Notes under the pieces: generated by a model
Database searches by the model: none
Told to the model about the DNA's origin: nothing
Seen by the model: the letters and a program-made list of their open reading frames with translations, nothing else
Source of the DNA: an uncultured Lachnospiraceae bacterium
Lineage (GTDB): Bacteria > Bacillota > Clostridia > Lachnospirales > Lachnospiraceae
Assembly: GCA_949743325.1 (NCBI GenBank)
Contig: CATJTQ010000063.1
Span: forward strand, 1-36,450
DNA length: 36,450 nucleotides
Direction: 5' to 3'
Shown here: in pieces, positions 25,663 to 33,413 of the stretch
Numbering within the stretch: position 1 is the first letter of the stretch
How the letters are laid out: every line of letters starts with the position of its first letter
Made by a program: the position numbers and the translations under genes

Positions 25663-27438
25663 ATGAAAGGATTTATTAAACAAATTAAGAGTATAATAAA
25701 GCGTATAAAGAGCGGCGAACTGCGTAAATTTGTCAAGGAGATGCGCTGGGTATTTCGGTATGCGAATCAATATAAATTATCTATTATTACATACACACTG
25801 CTTGGTTTATCTACAATTGTTACGGGACTGCTGTCAAGTTTTGTCTCTGCTGATATGGTTGATATTATTACAGGGCAGCAGACAGGAGAAATTGTGCGCA
25901 CGTTTAGTATATTGATTGGTGTGGCATTACTGCAGTTTTTTATCGGACAGGTTTCAAGTTTTTTTTCAAGTAAAATTTCACTGCGGATGAGCCAGTCTAT
26001 GAAGGCGGATGTTTTTGGAAAGATATTGGAGACAGATCTTGAGTCTCTGCAGAGTTATCATACTGGGGATTTGCTCACAAGATGGTCATCTGATGTGGGA
26101 ACTATATCTTCAAATCTGTTGGGATGGATTCCTAACCTGATTATTTATCCGGTACGCTTTTTGAGTACGCTTGTTGTTGTTCTGTGTTATGATCCAATAT
26201 TTGCACTGCTTGCCCTTGCAGGCGTACCGGTGTCAGCATTACTGTCAAAGACATTAATTGGCAGAATGAGGCGCAATAATAAGAGAAGTGCAGCTCTCAG
26301 TGCAAAGATCAGCGGATTCAATCAGGAGACATTCTCAAATATCCAGACAATAAAAGCTTTTAACTTACTGGAAGTATATAAGAACCGGCTTAAACAGAAT
26401 CAAAAAGATTATTTTGATATGCAGATGGACTTTCAGAAAATGTCTATCGGAACATCGTTTATACTTACTATTACGGGAATGGTTGTATCATATGGATGTT
26501 ATGCGTTTGGTATTTATCGTGTATGGTCAGGTGCGATAAGTTATGGAACGATGACGTTGTTTTTGTCTATGGCAAGTTCACTTCGAGGAACTATGGGTAA
26601 TCTTACGTCTCTTGTACCTACGGCAATAACGATGTCTATTTCTGCCGAGCGTCTTATGGATATACTTGAGATGCCGAGAGAAACTTTTGAGTATGCAAAG
26701 GAGGCTGATTTATTAAAAGAGCAGGCGGTAGAAAGCGGATTAAATGTTATTTTTAATAATTTCACTTACAGATATCACACAGGAACACAAGTGTTTAACA
26801 GAGCGCAGTTTGAGGCTCATCCAAATGAGATTGTTGCCTTAGTCGGTCCTTCTGGTGAGGGAAAGACAACAATGCTCAGGCTGATACTGGCTCTGCTGTC
26901 ATTGCAGGAAGGAGAGGCTTATGTTTATGCAAATAATTATAAAGACAGGCTAAATATATCTCCGTCGACTAGACGTCTGTTTTCATATGTTCCTCAAGGC
27001 AATAGTATGTTTTCGGGTACAATTGCAGAAAATATGAGAAATGTAAAAGAAGATGCGTCTGATTTGGAAATTATAGAAGCGCTGAAAGCCGCCTGTGCAT
27101 GGGATTTTGTAAATAAACTCCCCAAAGGAATTAATAGCAGTGTACAGGAGCGCGGCGGCGGTTTTTCAGAAGGTCAGGCACAGCGCTTATCCATTGCTCG
27201 TGCACTTATATGTCATGCGCCGGTATTGCTATTAGATGAGGCCACATCTGCGCTTGACATTGCTACTGAGAGAAAAGTTCTGAAAGGTATTATGTCGGAT
27301 AAGTATATGAGAACAGTAATTGTGACGACTCATCGCCCAACAGTGCTTGAAATGTGTGACCGTGTATATGCAATTCACGATAGGCGTTGTAATGTAATGA
27401 CTGACAAGGAAATTGAGAAAATAAAGCATGATTTTTAG
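25663..27438 (+). CDS. ABC exporter for peptide/protein substrate (half-transporter)
   Basis: A 591-residue half-transporter with a basic cytoplasmic N-terminus, six membrane helices (about 38-320) and an ATPase domain. The Walker A is GPSGEGKTT at 395-403. The signature is FSEGQ, a variant of LSGGQ often seen in RiPP-associated exporters. Walker B is followed by an intact Asp-Glu near 525-526, and the H-loop reads TTHRP. There is no N-terminal C39 peptidase domain, so leader removal must be done by another enzyme or not at all. It lies 15 nt after the kinase and faces the candidate substrate gene across a bidirectional terminator. Confidence 0.88.
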   Translation: MKGFIKQIKSIIKRIKSGELRKFVKEMRWVFRYANQYKLSIITYTLLGLSTIVTGLLSSFVSADMVDIITGQQTGEIVRTFSILIGVALLQFFIGQVSSFFSSKISLRMSQSMKADVFGKILETDLESLQSYHTGDLLTRWSSDVGTISSNLLGWIPNLIIYPVRFLSTLVVVLCYDPIFALLALAGVPVSALLSKTLIGRMRRNNKRSAALSAKISGFNQETFSNIQTIKAFNLLEVYKNRLKQNQKDYFDMQMDFQKMSIGTSFILTITGMVVSYGCYAFGIYRVWSGAISYGTMTLFLSMASSLRGTMGNLTSLVPTAITMSISAERLMDILEMPRETFEYAKEADLLKEQAVESGLNVIFNNFTYRYHTGTQVFNRAQFEAHPNEIVALVGPSGEGKTTMLRLILALLSLQEGEAYVYANNYKDRLNISPSTRRLFSYVPQGNSMFSGTIAENMRNVKEDASDLEIIEALKAACAWDFVNKLPKGINSSVQERGGGFSEGQAQRLSIARALICHAPVLLLDEATSALDIATERKVLKGIMSDKYMRTVIVTTHRPTVLEMCDRVYAIHDRRCNVMTDKEIEKIKHDF

Positions 27439-27441
27439 AGT

Positions 27442-27493
27442 AAAAACACTGTAAGCAGAAACAATATTATTGTTCTGATTACAGTGTTTTTAT
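27442..27493. terminator. Bidirectional terminator between the exporter and the candidate substrate gene
   Basis: A long hairpin: AAAAACACTGTAAGCAGAA pairs with TTCTGATTACAGTGTTTTT with one mismatch, and the arms extend through ACAATA/TATTGT. The A-tract on the left and T-tract on the right allow termination in both directions, which suits the convergent genes on either side. The remaining about 100 bp to 27595 is AT-rich with no gene visible. Confidence 0.88.
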
Positions 27494-27595
27494 TAAATTT
27501 ATTATTATAGGTTCTTAATAAAAATCTTTCATTGTTTTATAATCATGAGCAAATCGTTAGTCTTTAATTATACTGTTTAGTCTTATTAAATAGAC

Positions 27596-28042
27596 TTAGA
27601 AATCGCTGTGATCTGCCTTATGGTTTGCCATCTCATAACATACAGAAGTAGGCTCTGAAGGTTTTACACCCCATGGAACATCAGAGAATTTAGCTCCAAA
27701 ATTAAAGCTTGTGTTGTCATAAGTATTCTGATGACGCGTTGCATTGATAACAAGAGTGTTACCATCTTTCTTATAGCTTTCAACCTCACCGCCTTCAACA
27801 AATGTAACTTCGTTGAGAGTGTTAGGGAAAGAAACTACAATTGTTTGTCCGTTTGAGTGATGTGTATCGTCAGCATGATGACTAATAGTTACATGAAAAC
27901 GTTTTTCGTCTGTATCCCATTGGTCAACAGTTACATTAGTAGAAAAACATGTACTGCCTGCTTCACTTACGCCGCTTGCGAGATAAACGCCTTCAGCATA
28001 GTCATCAGCTTTAACAATCATAGGCTTTTCATATTTTTTCAT
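27596..28042 (-). CDS. Small protein with RiPP-like leader and His-rich beta (CBM2-like) core; candidate exported substrate
   Basis: 148 residues. Residues 1-24 look like a leader, with a KYEKPMIV motif at 3-10 and AEGVYLASG at 16-24 ending in a small-residue site. I recall similar KYxKP...AEGVYxASG starts in hypothetical proteins of Clostridia, but this is unverified memory. Residues 38-120 alternate hydrophobic and polar as a beta-sandwich and resemble the CBM2 pattern (W at 42, FHVTISHH, IVVSFPNTLNEVTF, DGNTLVINA, then NTSFNFGAKFS). Two cysteines (32 and 135) could close a disulfide. It has eight histidines, four in SHHADDTHHSNG. There is no classical hydrophobic signal peptide. GGAGGA lies 10 nt before ATG 28042 and a good promoter lies upstream. 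I propose it as the cargo of the neighbouring exporter. Confidence 0.78.
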   Translation of the reverse strand: MKKYEKPMIVKADDYAEGVYLASGVSEAGSTCFSTNVTVDQWDTDEKRFHVTISHHADDTHHSNGQTIVVSFPNTLNEVTFVEGGEVESYKKDGNTLVINATRHQNTYDNTSFNFGAKFSDVPWGVKPSEPTSVCYEMANHKADHSDF

Positions 28043-28127
28043 AGATTTTTTCCTCCTTTTTCTGGGTTTTGCACCAATACTACTTTTTTCACAGTATCTG
28101 TTATAATGTTGACTTGTTTTTATAATT

Positions 28128-28156
28128 ATTATACGTTTACATTGTTCTTAGTTCAA
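28128..28156 (-). promoter_or_regulatory. Predicted sigma-A promoter of the candidate substrate gene
   Basis: On the minus strand there is TTGAAC (28151-28156), a 17-bp spacer and a perfect TATAAT (28128-28133). The transcript would start near 28121, about 75 nt before the ATG. The gene is therefore likely transcribed alone and strongly. Confidence 0.72.
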
Positions 28157-28177
28157 GTGAAAATTAAGGATTTATTA

Positions 28178-28201
28178 AAATCTTGCAACATTGTAAGATT
28201 T
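28178..28201. promoter_or_regulatory. Inverted repeat between the kinase gene and the substrate promoter
   Basis: AAATCTT pairs with AAGATTT, and CAA with TTG, around a short centre. It lies about 22 bp upstream of the -35 of the 148-residue protein gene and about 22 bp after the histidine-kinase stop. It could be a weak terminator for the kinase operon (few T residues follow on that strand) or an operator for the substrate promoter. Confidence 0.45.
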
Positions 28202-28223
28202 AGACAGTACTTTATATACACAA

Positions 28224-29036
28224 CTACAGTTCTTCTTCAATGCAGGGAAGTTCAATTGAAAAACGGCTCCATTGACCTTCTTTGCTTTCACACCATATTT
28301 TGCCGTCATGCTGTTCTACAATTCCTTTTGCAATTGCAAGTCCCAGCCCGGTTCTGCCTTCTGACGGAGAGCGGGCAATATCTGCACAGAAGGAACGTTC
28401 AAAAATATGTGTAAGATTTTCTTGTGCAATACCTATTCCTGTATCTTCAACATAGATGATAATTTTTTTGTTATCATAATATTTGGAGCCGATTGTTATA
28501 TTGTCATTATCTTCTGAGTAGCGTAAAGCGTTAGTCATAAGATTGTCTAATACTCTTAACATTTGAGGGACATTAATTTGAATTGTAAATGGAAAATTTT
28601 GAGGGACATCTATTTTCAGGAAGCGTTTGTTAAATTTGTAATCCACCTCGCATGAGTAGAAATATTCTTCAATAAATATTCCTGCATTTATAGATTCTCG
28701 CTCTGGTATATCAGTATGATTTTCTACACAAGCAAGCAGAAATAAGTCATTTATCATTTTTTCTAACATTATGAGTCTCTGGTCTATAATGTCAAGCATG
28801 TTTCTTTGCTCATCTAATGATGAGTCAGGCTTAGCTTTCATAAGTTCAACAATACTTCTAAGTGCAGATAGGGGGGCGCGAAGGTCATGTGACATATTTG
28901 TTATCAGCTCTGTCTGTGATTGTTTTTCTGTCTCCAACAGGCAATTTGTCTCCCACAGTGCTTTATTTGCATCTATTAATTGCTGTTCCAGTTCTTCTAA
29001 TGTAACTTGCGGTTTATTGTAAACTTTTTTTGACAT
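28224..29036 (-). CDS. Soluble sensor histidine kinase
   Basis: 270 residues with no membrane helix and no recognisable sensor domain. An N-terminal coiled coil leads into HisKA with phospho-acceptor His50 (MSHDLRAP), then the N-box (NALRYS), the G1 box DTGIGIA and the G2 box GRTGLGLAI of HATPase_c. All catalytic motifs are intact. It must sense a cytoplasmic cue or a partner protein. The first residues, KKVYNKPQV, resemble the KKYEKPMIV leader of the adjacent small protein. It follows the response regulator by 6 nt and is the last gene of a pqqD-regulator-kinase operon. Confidence 0.92.
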   Translation of the reverse strand: MSKKVYNKPQVTLEELEQQLIDANKALWETNCLLETEKQSQTELITNMSHDLRAPLSALRSIVELMKAKPDSSLDEQRNMLDIIDQRLIMLEKMINDLFLLACVENHTDIPERESINAGIFIEEYFYSCEVDYKFNKRFLKIDVPQNFPFTIQINVPQMLRVLDNLMTNALRYSEDNDNITIGSKYYDNKKIIIYVEDTGIGIAQENLTHIFERSFCADIARSPSEGRTGLGLAIAKGIVEQHDGKIWCESKEGQWSRFSIELPCIEEEL

Positions 29037-29042
29037 TATTTT

Positions 29043-29720
29043 TTATCCTCTAAAGCAATAGCCCTTTCCCCATTTAGTTTCAAGAATATACTCAAGGCCT
29101 GCGTAACTTTCCAGTTTTTTTCTAAGCCTGCTTGCAACCACCATAATATTTTTACGGTCTGCATCAATATATCCCCCAAATATTTCATTTCCTATCTGAG
29201 AAAATGTCATAACTTCACCACAATGTCTGGCAAGACATGCTAATAGATCAAATTCACGGTTGGACAAAACAATCTCTTCTTTATTGTAGTAAACGTGCCG
29301 TGTAATCAAATTTATTCTCAGAGGAGAAAAATCTAGAACCTCCGATAACTGTTGTATATTACCATGTCTGCGTATATGAATCATAATACGGAGTGACAAT
29401 TCTTCAAGGCTGCATGGTTTTACAATGTAATCATCGGCTCCGATTGACAGACCTTTTATTCTGTCTTCAGGTGAAGTGCGTCCTGTTAAAAACAGCACAG
29501 GGACATCACATATTTCACGAATTTGACGAAGTCCTTCAAAGCCGTCAGTGTTTGGCATCATTACATCCATGACAATACAATCAGGCGGCTCCTGCCATAT
29601 GCATTTTACTGCCTCTGATACAGAATCTGCCAAAGTTATATTAAATCCTTTTTCAATTAAAAAAGCACCGTTGATCTGTAGTACTTCTTTATCGTCGTCG
29701 ATAAGTAACACACGGTGCAT
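29043..29720 (-). CDS. OmpR/PhoB-type response regulator
   Basis: About 225 residues. The receiver domain has the acidic triplet IDDD near the start, the phospho-acceptor Asp in VMDVMMPNTDG and Lys in IVKP. A winged-helix DNA-binding domain follows, with LSNREFDLL and the recognition region NIMVVASRLRKKL. I use ATG 29720 (MHRVLLIDDD) because GGAG lies 9 nt upstream; an ATG five codons earlier would overlap the pqqD stop. It probably acts with the kinase just downstream. Likely targets are its own operon, the small His-rich protein gene or the S26-type peptidase gene. Confidence 0.93.
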   Translation of the reverse strand: MHRVLLIDDDKEVLQINGAFLIEKGFNITLADSVSEAVKCIWQEPPDCIVMDVMMPNTDGFEGLRQIREICDVPVLFLTGRTSPEDRIKGLSIGADDYIVKPCSLEELSLRIMIHIRRHGNIQQLSEVLDFSPLRINLITRHVYYNKEEIVLSNREFDLLACLARHCGEVMTFSQIGNEIFGGYIDADRKNIMVVASRLRKKLESYAGLEYILETKWGKGYCFRG

Positions 29721-29724
29721 ACAA

Positions 29725-29997
29725 TCACTCTCCATCTAATACATTCATACTGCGCAGAGTTTCAATAAATTCTTCAATATCGTTTTTTAACTCGGTACTG
29801 TCGGCATCATATTCACTTTGCAACAAAGCAAGCAGTTTCGATTGGTCCGTTCCTTTGAGCAATTCGTTCCACAATAATGCCCCTGTTTCGTTAATTGCAA
29901 ATATCTTTGGAGACTTTACAGATTCTGGCAGAGAGGATATAATTAAATATGTATTGGCTGTTTGATGTAAAGTAAATCCTTTTTGTATTTTAAGCAC
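29725..29997 (-). CDS. PqqD-like (RiPP recognition element fold) small protein
   Basis: A 90-residue protein of PqqD type: N-terminal beta-hairpin (YLIISSLPESVKSPKIFAI), the conserved INETGALLWNELL turn and helix, then two more helices. It is the first gene of an operon with a response regulator (4-nt gap) and a soluble histidine kinase. In RiPP clusters a stand-alone PqqD presents the precursor leader to processing enzymes. Here it could bind the AEGVY leader of the small protein and report its level to the kinase. That regulatory idea is inference. GGGAGGG lies just upstream of ATG 29997. Confidence 0.84.
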   Translation of the reverse strand: MLKIQKGFTLHQTANTYLIISSLPESVKSPKIFAINETGALLWNELLKGTDQSKLLALLQSEYDADSTELKNDIEEFIETLRSMNVLDGE

Positions 29998-30137
29998 TTA
30001 AATTTCCCTCCCTTTAAATATAAGACAGCTAGAAGTGAAAATAATCTGTAATTCGTAAGTTCCAAAGCTTTAAAATACTGCACCAATGATTTGCAGCGGG
30101 GGGTTGCGGGTGACGAAGCATCAAAATATTTAATTTA

Positions 30138-30166
30138 ATTATAATCTATAGCAGTTTAAATTGCAA
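30138..30166 (-). promoter_or_regulatory. Predicted promoter of the pqqD-regulator-kinase operon
   Basis: On the minus strand there is TTGCAA (30161-30166), a 17-bp spacer and a perfect TATAAT (30138-30143). It predicts an untranslated leader of about 135 nt before ATG 29997, containing a GC-rich patch and a small hairpin (30078-30096). Confidence 0.65.
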
Positions 30167-30181
30167 GTTTTACTTTTTTAC

Positions 30182-30211
30182 TTGAAATAGATAAAATTAG
30201 AATGTTATAAT
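30182..30211 (+). promoter_or_regulatory. Predicted promoter of the S26-type peptidase gene
   Basis: TTGAAA (30182-30187), an 18-bp spacer and a perfect TATAAT (30206-30211). It is divergent from, and only about 15 bp from, the pqqD operon promoter, so one regulator could control both. Confidence 0.68.
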
Positions 30212-30246
30212 GAAGCTGATTTCATATATTTACGGAGGTATTTCAT

Positions 30247-30681
30247 TTGAAAGATATTGAAAAAATTCTTATTGATGGTAATTCTGTTCAAATAAAACCT
30301 CAAGGATACAGTATGTATCCAATGTTTTTTCCCGGTAGAGACGAGGCTATAATTGATCCTGTCAGCATTGACAATATAAAAAAAGGCGATGTTATACTTT
30401 ACCGAAGAAAGGGAAGTATATTAGTGATGCACAGAGTAATGAAAATACGAACAGAAGGAATTTATTTTGTAGGAGATAATCAGGAAAAAATAGAAGGTCC
30501 GCTGCCATTAACTTGTGTCAGGGGAAAATTATCTGCATTTATAAGGAATGGAAAATATATTTCTGTAAGTAATCCCATATATCGTTTTACAGCATCTATC
30601 TGGCTGTTTTTGAGACCTGTCAGAGGATATATAAAGAGAACAACAGTTTACATTAAACGGATATTTATAAAAAATAATTAA
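30247..30681 (+). CDS. S24/S26-family signal-peptidase-like protease (Ser/His type)
   Basis: 144 residues. GYSMYPM with Ser22 matches the GxSMxP nucleophile box of signal peptidase I. KKGDVILYRR and VMHRVMKI match the next boxes, but His62 stands where bacterial type I enzymes have Lys; this is the ER/SipW-type Ser-His dyad. The FVGDN box follows. It lacks the usual N-terminal membrane helix; a hydrophobic stretch near 115-125 (ASIWLFL) may associate with the membrane. It starts at TTG 30247 with GGAGG 8 nt upstream. Given its place it is the best candidate to cut the leader of the small protein, since the exporter has no peptidase domain. Confidence 0.85.
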   Translation: MKDIEKILIDGNSVQIKPQGYSMYPMFFPGRDEAIIDPVSIDNIKKGDVILYRRKGSILVMHRVMKIRTEGIYFVGDNQEKIEGPLPLTCVRGKLSAFIRNGKYISVSNPIYRFTASIWLFLRPVRGYIKRTTVYIKRIFIKNN

Positions 30682-30726
30682 ATATTATTTTATAAGTCAA
30701 ACGAATATATTAAAGTATTAGAGAGG

Positions 30727-33339
30727 ATGGTGTATAGGTTGAAACAATATTGTGTCACAGGCATGAGCTGTGCCGCTTGCAGCAGTCATGTGGAAAAGGC
30801 AGTAAAAGCGGTTGACGGAGTAACAGATGTCTCTGTTAATTTGCTAACTAACTCTATGACAGTTGACGGCGATGTATTAAGCAGTGATGTTATTGAGGCT
30901 GTTGAAGCTGCGGGATATGGCGCTTATGTTCATGGAGATGAAAACTCAATGTCAGATGAAAAAGATAGATTTGAGGATAAAGAAACACCAAAGATTTTTC
31001 GAAGATTTATAGTTTCTGTTATATTTCTTATTCCGCTTATGTATTTGTCAATGGGGTATTCTATGTGGGGATTTCCGCTTCCAAAAGTTTTGAGTGAAAA
31101 TCATCTTGCACTCGGGCTTGCCCAGCTTCTAATAACTATAGTTATTATGATAGTAAACCAAAAGTTTTTTGTAAGCGGGTTTAAGGGTGCGTTAAATAGA
31201 AGTCCTAATATGGATACATTAGTTGCTCTTGGGGCAGGCGCATCATTTATTTACAGTACCTATGTATTGTTTGCAATGACTTCTGCTGTAAATAATGGCA
31301 ATCACAGTCAGGCTATGGAGTTTATGCATGAGTTTTATTTTGAGTCTGCAGCAATGATTTTGACTCTTATAACTTTAGGCAAAATGCTTGAGGCATATTC
31401 AAAGGGTAAGACTACCAATGCATTAAAAGGGCTGATGGAGCTTGCGCCTAAAATGGCAACGATTTTATCTGATGGTAAAGAGCTTACAGTGCCCGTTTCA
31501 AATGTTAAAGTTGGTGACATATTTGTTGTCAGACCGGGAGAGAGTATACCAGTTGATGGTGTAGTGCTGGAGGGAAACAGTGCAGTAGATGAGTCATCAC
31601 TTACAGGAGAGAGTATACCAGTTGATAAGACTGTCGGCGATAATGTATCTTCTGCTACTATCAATTCATCGGGTTTTCTTAAATGTAAGGCGAATAGAGT
31701 TGGGGAGGATACAACTTTATCAAAAATTATAAAAATGGTAAGTGATGCGTCGGCTACGAAAGCGCCGATTGCAAAAATTGCTGATAAAGTTTCAGGAGTT
31801 TTTGTGCCAATTGTTATTGTAATAGCTGCGGTGACAATAATTGTATGGCTTATTTTTGGCAAGAGCTTTGGGTTTGCTTTGTCAAGGGGAATTGCAGTAC
31901 TTGTTATCAGCTGCCCATGTGCACTGGGATTGGCTACTCCCGTCGCTATTATGGTTGGCAATGGCGTAGGTGCAAAATTCGGAATTCTTTTTAAAAATGC
32001 CGTATCTCTTGAAAATGCGGGAAAGATTAGCATTGCTGCGCTTGATAAAACTGGTACAATCACATCAGGGAAACCAGTTGTAACCGATATTTTTCCTGCA
32101 AATGGTACAGATGAAAAAGAACTGTTGCAAATTGCAGCAGCTTTGGAGAGTAAGAGCGAGCATCCGTTATCAATTGCAATAATGGATTATGTAAACCAGC
32201 AGCATATTGAATTTGCACAGGCAAAAGAATTTCAGGCTGTTGCCGGTAATGGTTTAAGAGGTATTTGTGAAGGCAAGAAAGCCTTTGCTGGAAATTTAAA
32301 ATTTATTCAAGAGAACTGTAACGTATCGGATGAACTTAGATTAAAAGCAGAGAAATTGGCTGAGGAAGGCAAGACGCCGCTGTTTTTTGCGTATGATGAT
32401 AGAAGTCTTGGGATAATATGCGTAGCTGACGCTATTAAGGATGACAGTGTTGAGGCTGTGCAACAGTTAAAAGACATGGGTATTAGAGTTGTAATGCTTA
32501 CCGGGGATAATAAGATTACAGCATCCGCAGTAGGAAAGTTGGCCGGCGTTGATGAAGTGGTTGCCGGTGTATTGCCTGATGGAAAAGAAAAAGTTATTCA
32601 GGAATTGTCTAAGAATGGAAAAGTTTTGATGGTTGGAGATGGTATTAACGACGCTCCTGCTCTTACAAGAGCAGATGTTGGTATTGCTATAGGCGCAGGA
32701 ACAGATATTGCCATTGATGCAGCTGACGTAGTTCTAATGAAGAGCAGTTTAAAAGATGCAGCTGCGGCAATACGGTTAAGCCGGAGAGTATTAAGAAATA
32801 TACACGAAAATCTGTTCTGGGCATTTTTCTACAATGTAATTGGAATACCACTAGCAGCCGGATGTTATTATCCTGTTTTTGGTCTTAGTTTAAGTCCAAT
32901 GTTTGGCGCGGCAGCGATGAGCCTCTCTAGCTTTTGTGTTGTAACAAATGCTTTGAGGCTGAATTTTGCTGATATTTATAGTACAAAGAGGGATCATAAA
33001 GTTAAATCGGATAATGTTAGTATACAATCAGTGTATAACAGCAAGGGGGATTCTATAGATTATATCCCTTCTGGGCAGAAAGATAACTTAGTCATTTCAC
33101 TTAAAAATAATGAAAGAGAGGATTTAAAAATGAAAAAGACTATTTCTATTAAAGGTATGATGTGCGGGCATTGTGAGGCTACTGTAAAAAAAGCGTTAGA
33201 GGGTCTTGTTCAAGTTGATACGGCTGTTGTAAGTTATGAAGAGGGAACAGCAGTAGTGACGTTAAATGCTGATATATCTGATGATATGCTTAAAGAGACA
33301 GTAGAAGCGAAAGATTATGAAGTTATAAGTATAAACTAA
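30727..33339 (+). CDS. copA: Copper-exporting P1B-type ATPase with C-terminal CopZ-like domain
   Basis: 870 residues. An N-terminal heavy-metal domain has CxxC at 15-18 (GMSCAAC). The membrane core contains CPC at 396-398 ([11 protein letters not shown]), the phosphorylated Asp440 in DKTGT, the SEHPL motif, MLTGDN and GDGINDAP. This is a standard Cu(+) exporter. It is longer than usual because a 45-residue polar linker leads into a second heavy-metal domain at 802-870 with CxxC at 813-816 (MMCGHC). The start is uncertain: GAGAGG abuts ATG 30727, so TTG 30739 may be the true start. It follows the S26-type peptidase gene by 45 nt; I saw no CopY-type operator or terminator between them. Confidence 0.93.
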   Translation: MVYRLKQYCVTGMSCAACSSHVEKAVKAVDGVTDVSVNLLTNSMTVDGDVLSSDVIEAVEAAGYGAYVHGDENSMSDEKDRFEDKETPKIFRRFIVSVIFLIPLMYLSMGYSMWGFPLPKVLSENHLALGLAQLLITIVIMIVNQKFFVSGFKGALNRSPNMDTLVALGAGASFIYSTYVLFAMTSAVNNGNHSQAMEFMHEFYFESAAMILTLITLGKMLEAYSKGKTTNALKGLMELAPKMATILSDGKELTVPVSNVKVGDIFVVRPGESIPVDGVVLEGNSAVDESSLTGESIPVDKTVGDNVSSATINSSGFLKCKANRVGEDTTLSKIIKMVSDASATKAPIAKIADKVSGVFVPIVIVIAAVTIIVWLIFGKSFGFALSRGIAVLVISCPCALGLATPVAIMVGNGVGAKFGILFKNAVSLENAGKISIAALDKTGTITSGKPVVTDIFPANGTDEKELLQIAAALESKSEHPLSIAIMDYVNQQHIEFAQAKEFQAVAGNGLRGICEGKKAFAGNLKFIQENCNVSDELRLKAEKLAEEGKTPLFFAYDDRSLGIICVADAIKDDSVEAVQQLKDMGIRVVMLTGDNKITASAVGKLAGVDEVVAGVLPDGKEKVIQELSKNGKVLMVGDGINDAPALTRADVGIAIGAGTDIAIDAADVVLMKSSLKDAAAAIRLSRRVLRNIHENLFWAFFYNVIGIPLAAGCYYPVFGLSLSPMFGAAAMSLSSFCVVTNALRLNFADIYSTKRDHKVKSDNVSIQSVYNSKGDSIDYIPSGQKDNLVISLKNNEREDLKMKKTISIKGMMCGHCEATVKKALEGLVQVDTAVVSYEEGTAVVTLNADISDDMLKETVEAKDYEVISIN
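33115..33121 (+). promoter_or_regulatory. Internal ribosome binding site before the CopZ-like domain
   Basis: AGAGAGG lies 8 nt upstream of the in-frame ATG 33130 inside the ATPase gene, a spacing expected of a working ribosome site. It falls in the flexible linker, where a Shine-Dalgarno-like run would otherwise be unneeded. Confidence 0.6.
33130..33339 (+). CDS. copZ: Possible independent CopZ-like copper chaperone from an internal start (nested in the copA frame)
   Basis: Translation from ATG 33130 gives a 69-residue protein of exactly CopZ size: [15 protein letters not shown] at its start, with the metal-binding CxxC, and the beta-alpha-beta-beta-alpha-beta pattern to the end. The boundary coincides with the domain edge, and the internal ribosome site supports a separate product. 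E. coli is known to make a short chaperone from its copA gene by frameshifting; an internal start would be a different route to the same end. The alternative is a fusion of formerly separate copA and copZ genes in which the old start is a relic. Confidence 0.5.
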   Translation: MKKTISIKGMMCGHCEATVKKALEGLVQVDTAVVSYEEGTAVVTLNADISDDMLKETVEAKDYEVISIN

Positions 33340-33346
33340 TGATTTG

Positions 33347-33375
33347 TAGACTTTTTTTAAGCGATATGCTATTAT
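33347..33375 (+). promoter_or_regulatory. Predicted promoter of purC
   Basis: TAGACT (33347-33352), a 17-bp spacer and TATTAT (33370-33375), followed by a leader of about 31 nt to the ATG. The match is moderate. No purine-riboswitch-like structure fits in this short gap. Confidence 0.42.
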
Positions 33376-33413
33376 AAATAGAACAGTTGATATACAAATG
33401 GAGGATTTTATAA

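Noticed and set aside
27596-30681. A lasso-peptide cluster, suggested by kinase, nucleotidyltransferase, PqqD and ABC exporter.
   Set aside because: No asparagine-synthetase-like cyclase or transglutaminase-like protease is encoded, and the candidate precursor is 148 residues with a folded-domain pattern.
31335-32063. A 242-codon open frame on the minus strand.
   Set aside because: It lies entirely inside the well-supported copper ATPase gene in the antisense direction, and its Thr/Ile/Pro-rich product matches no family I know.
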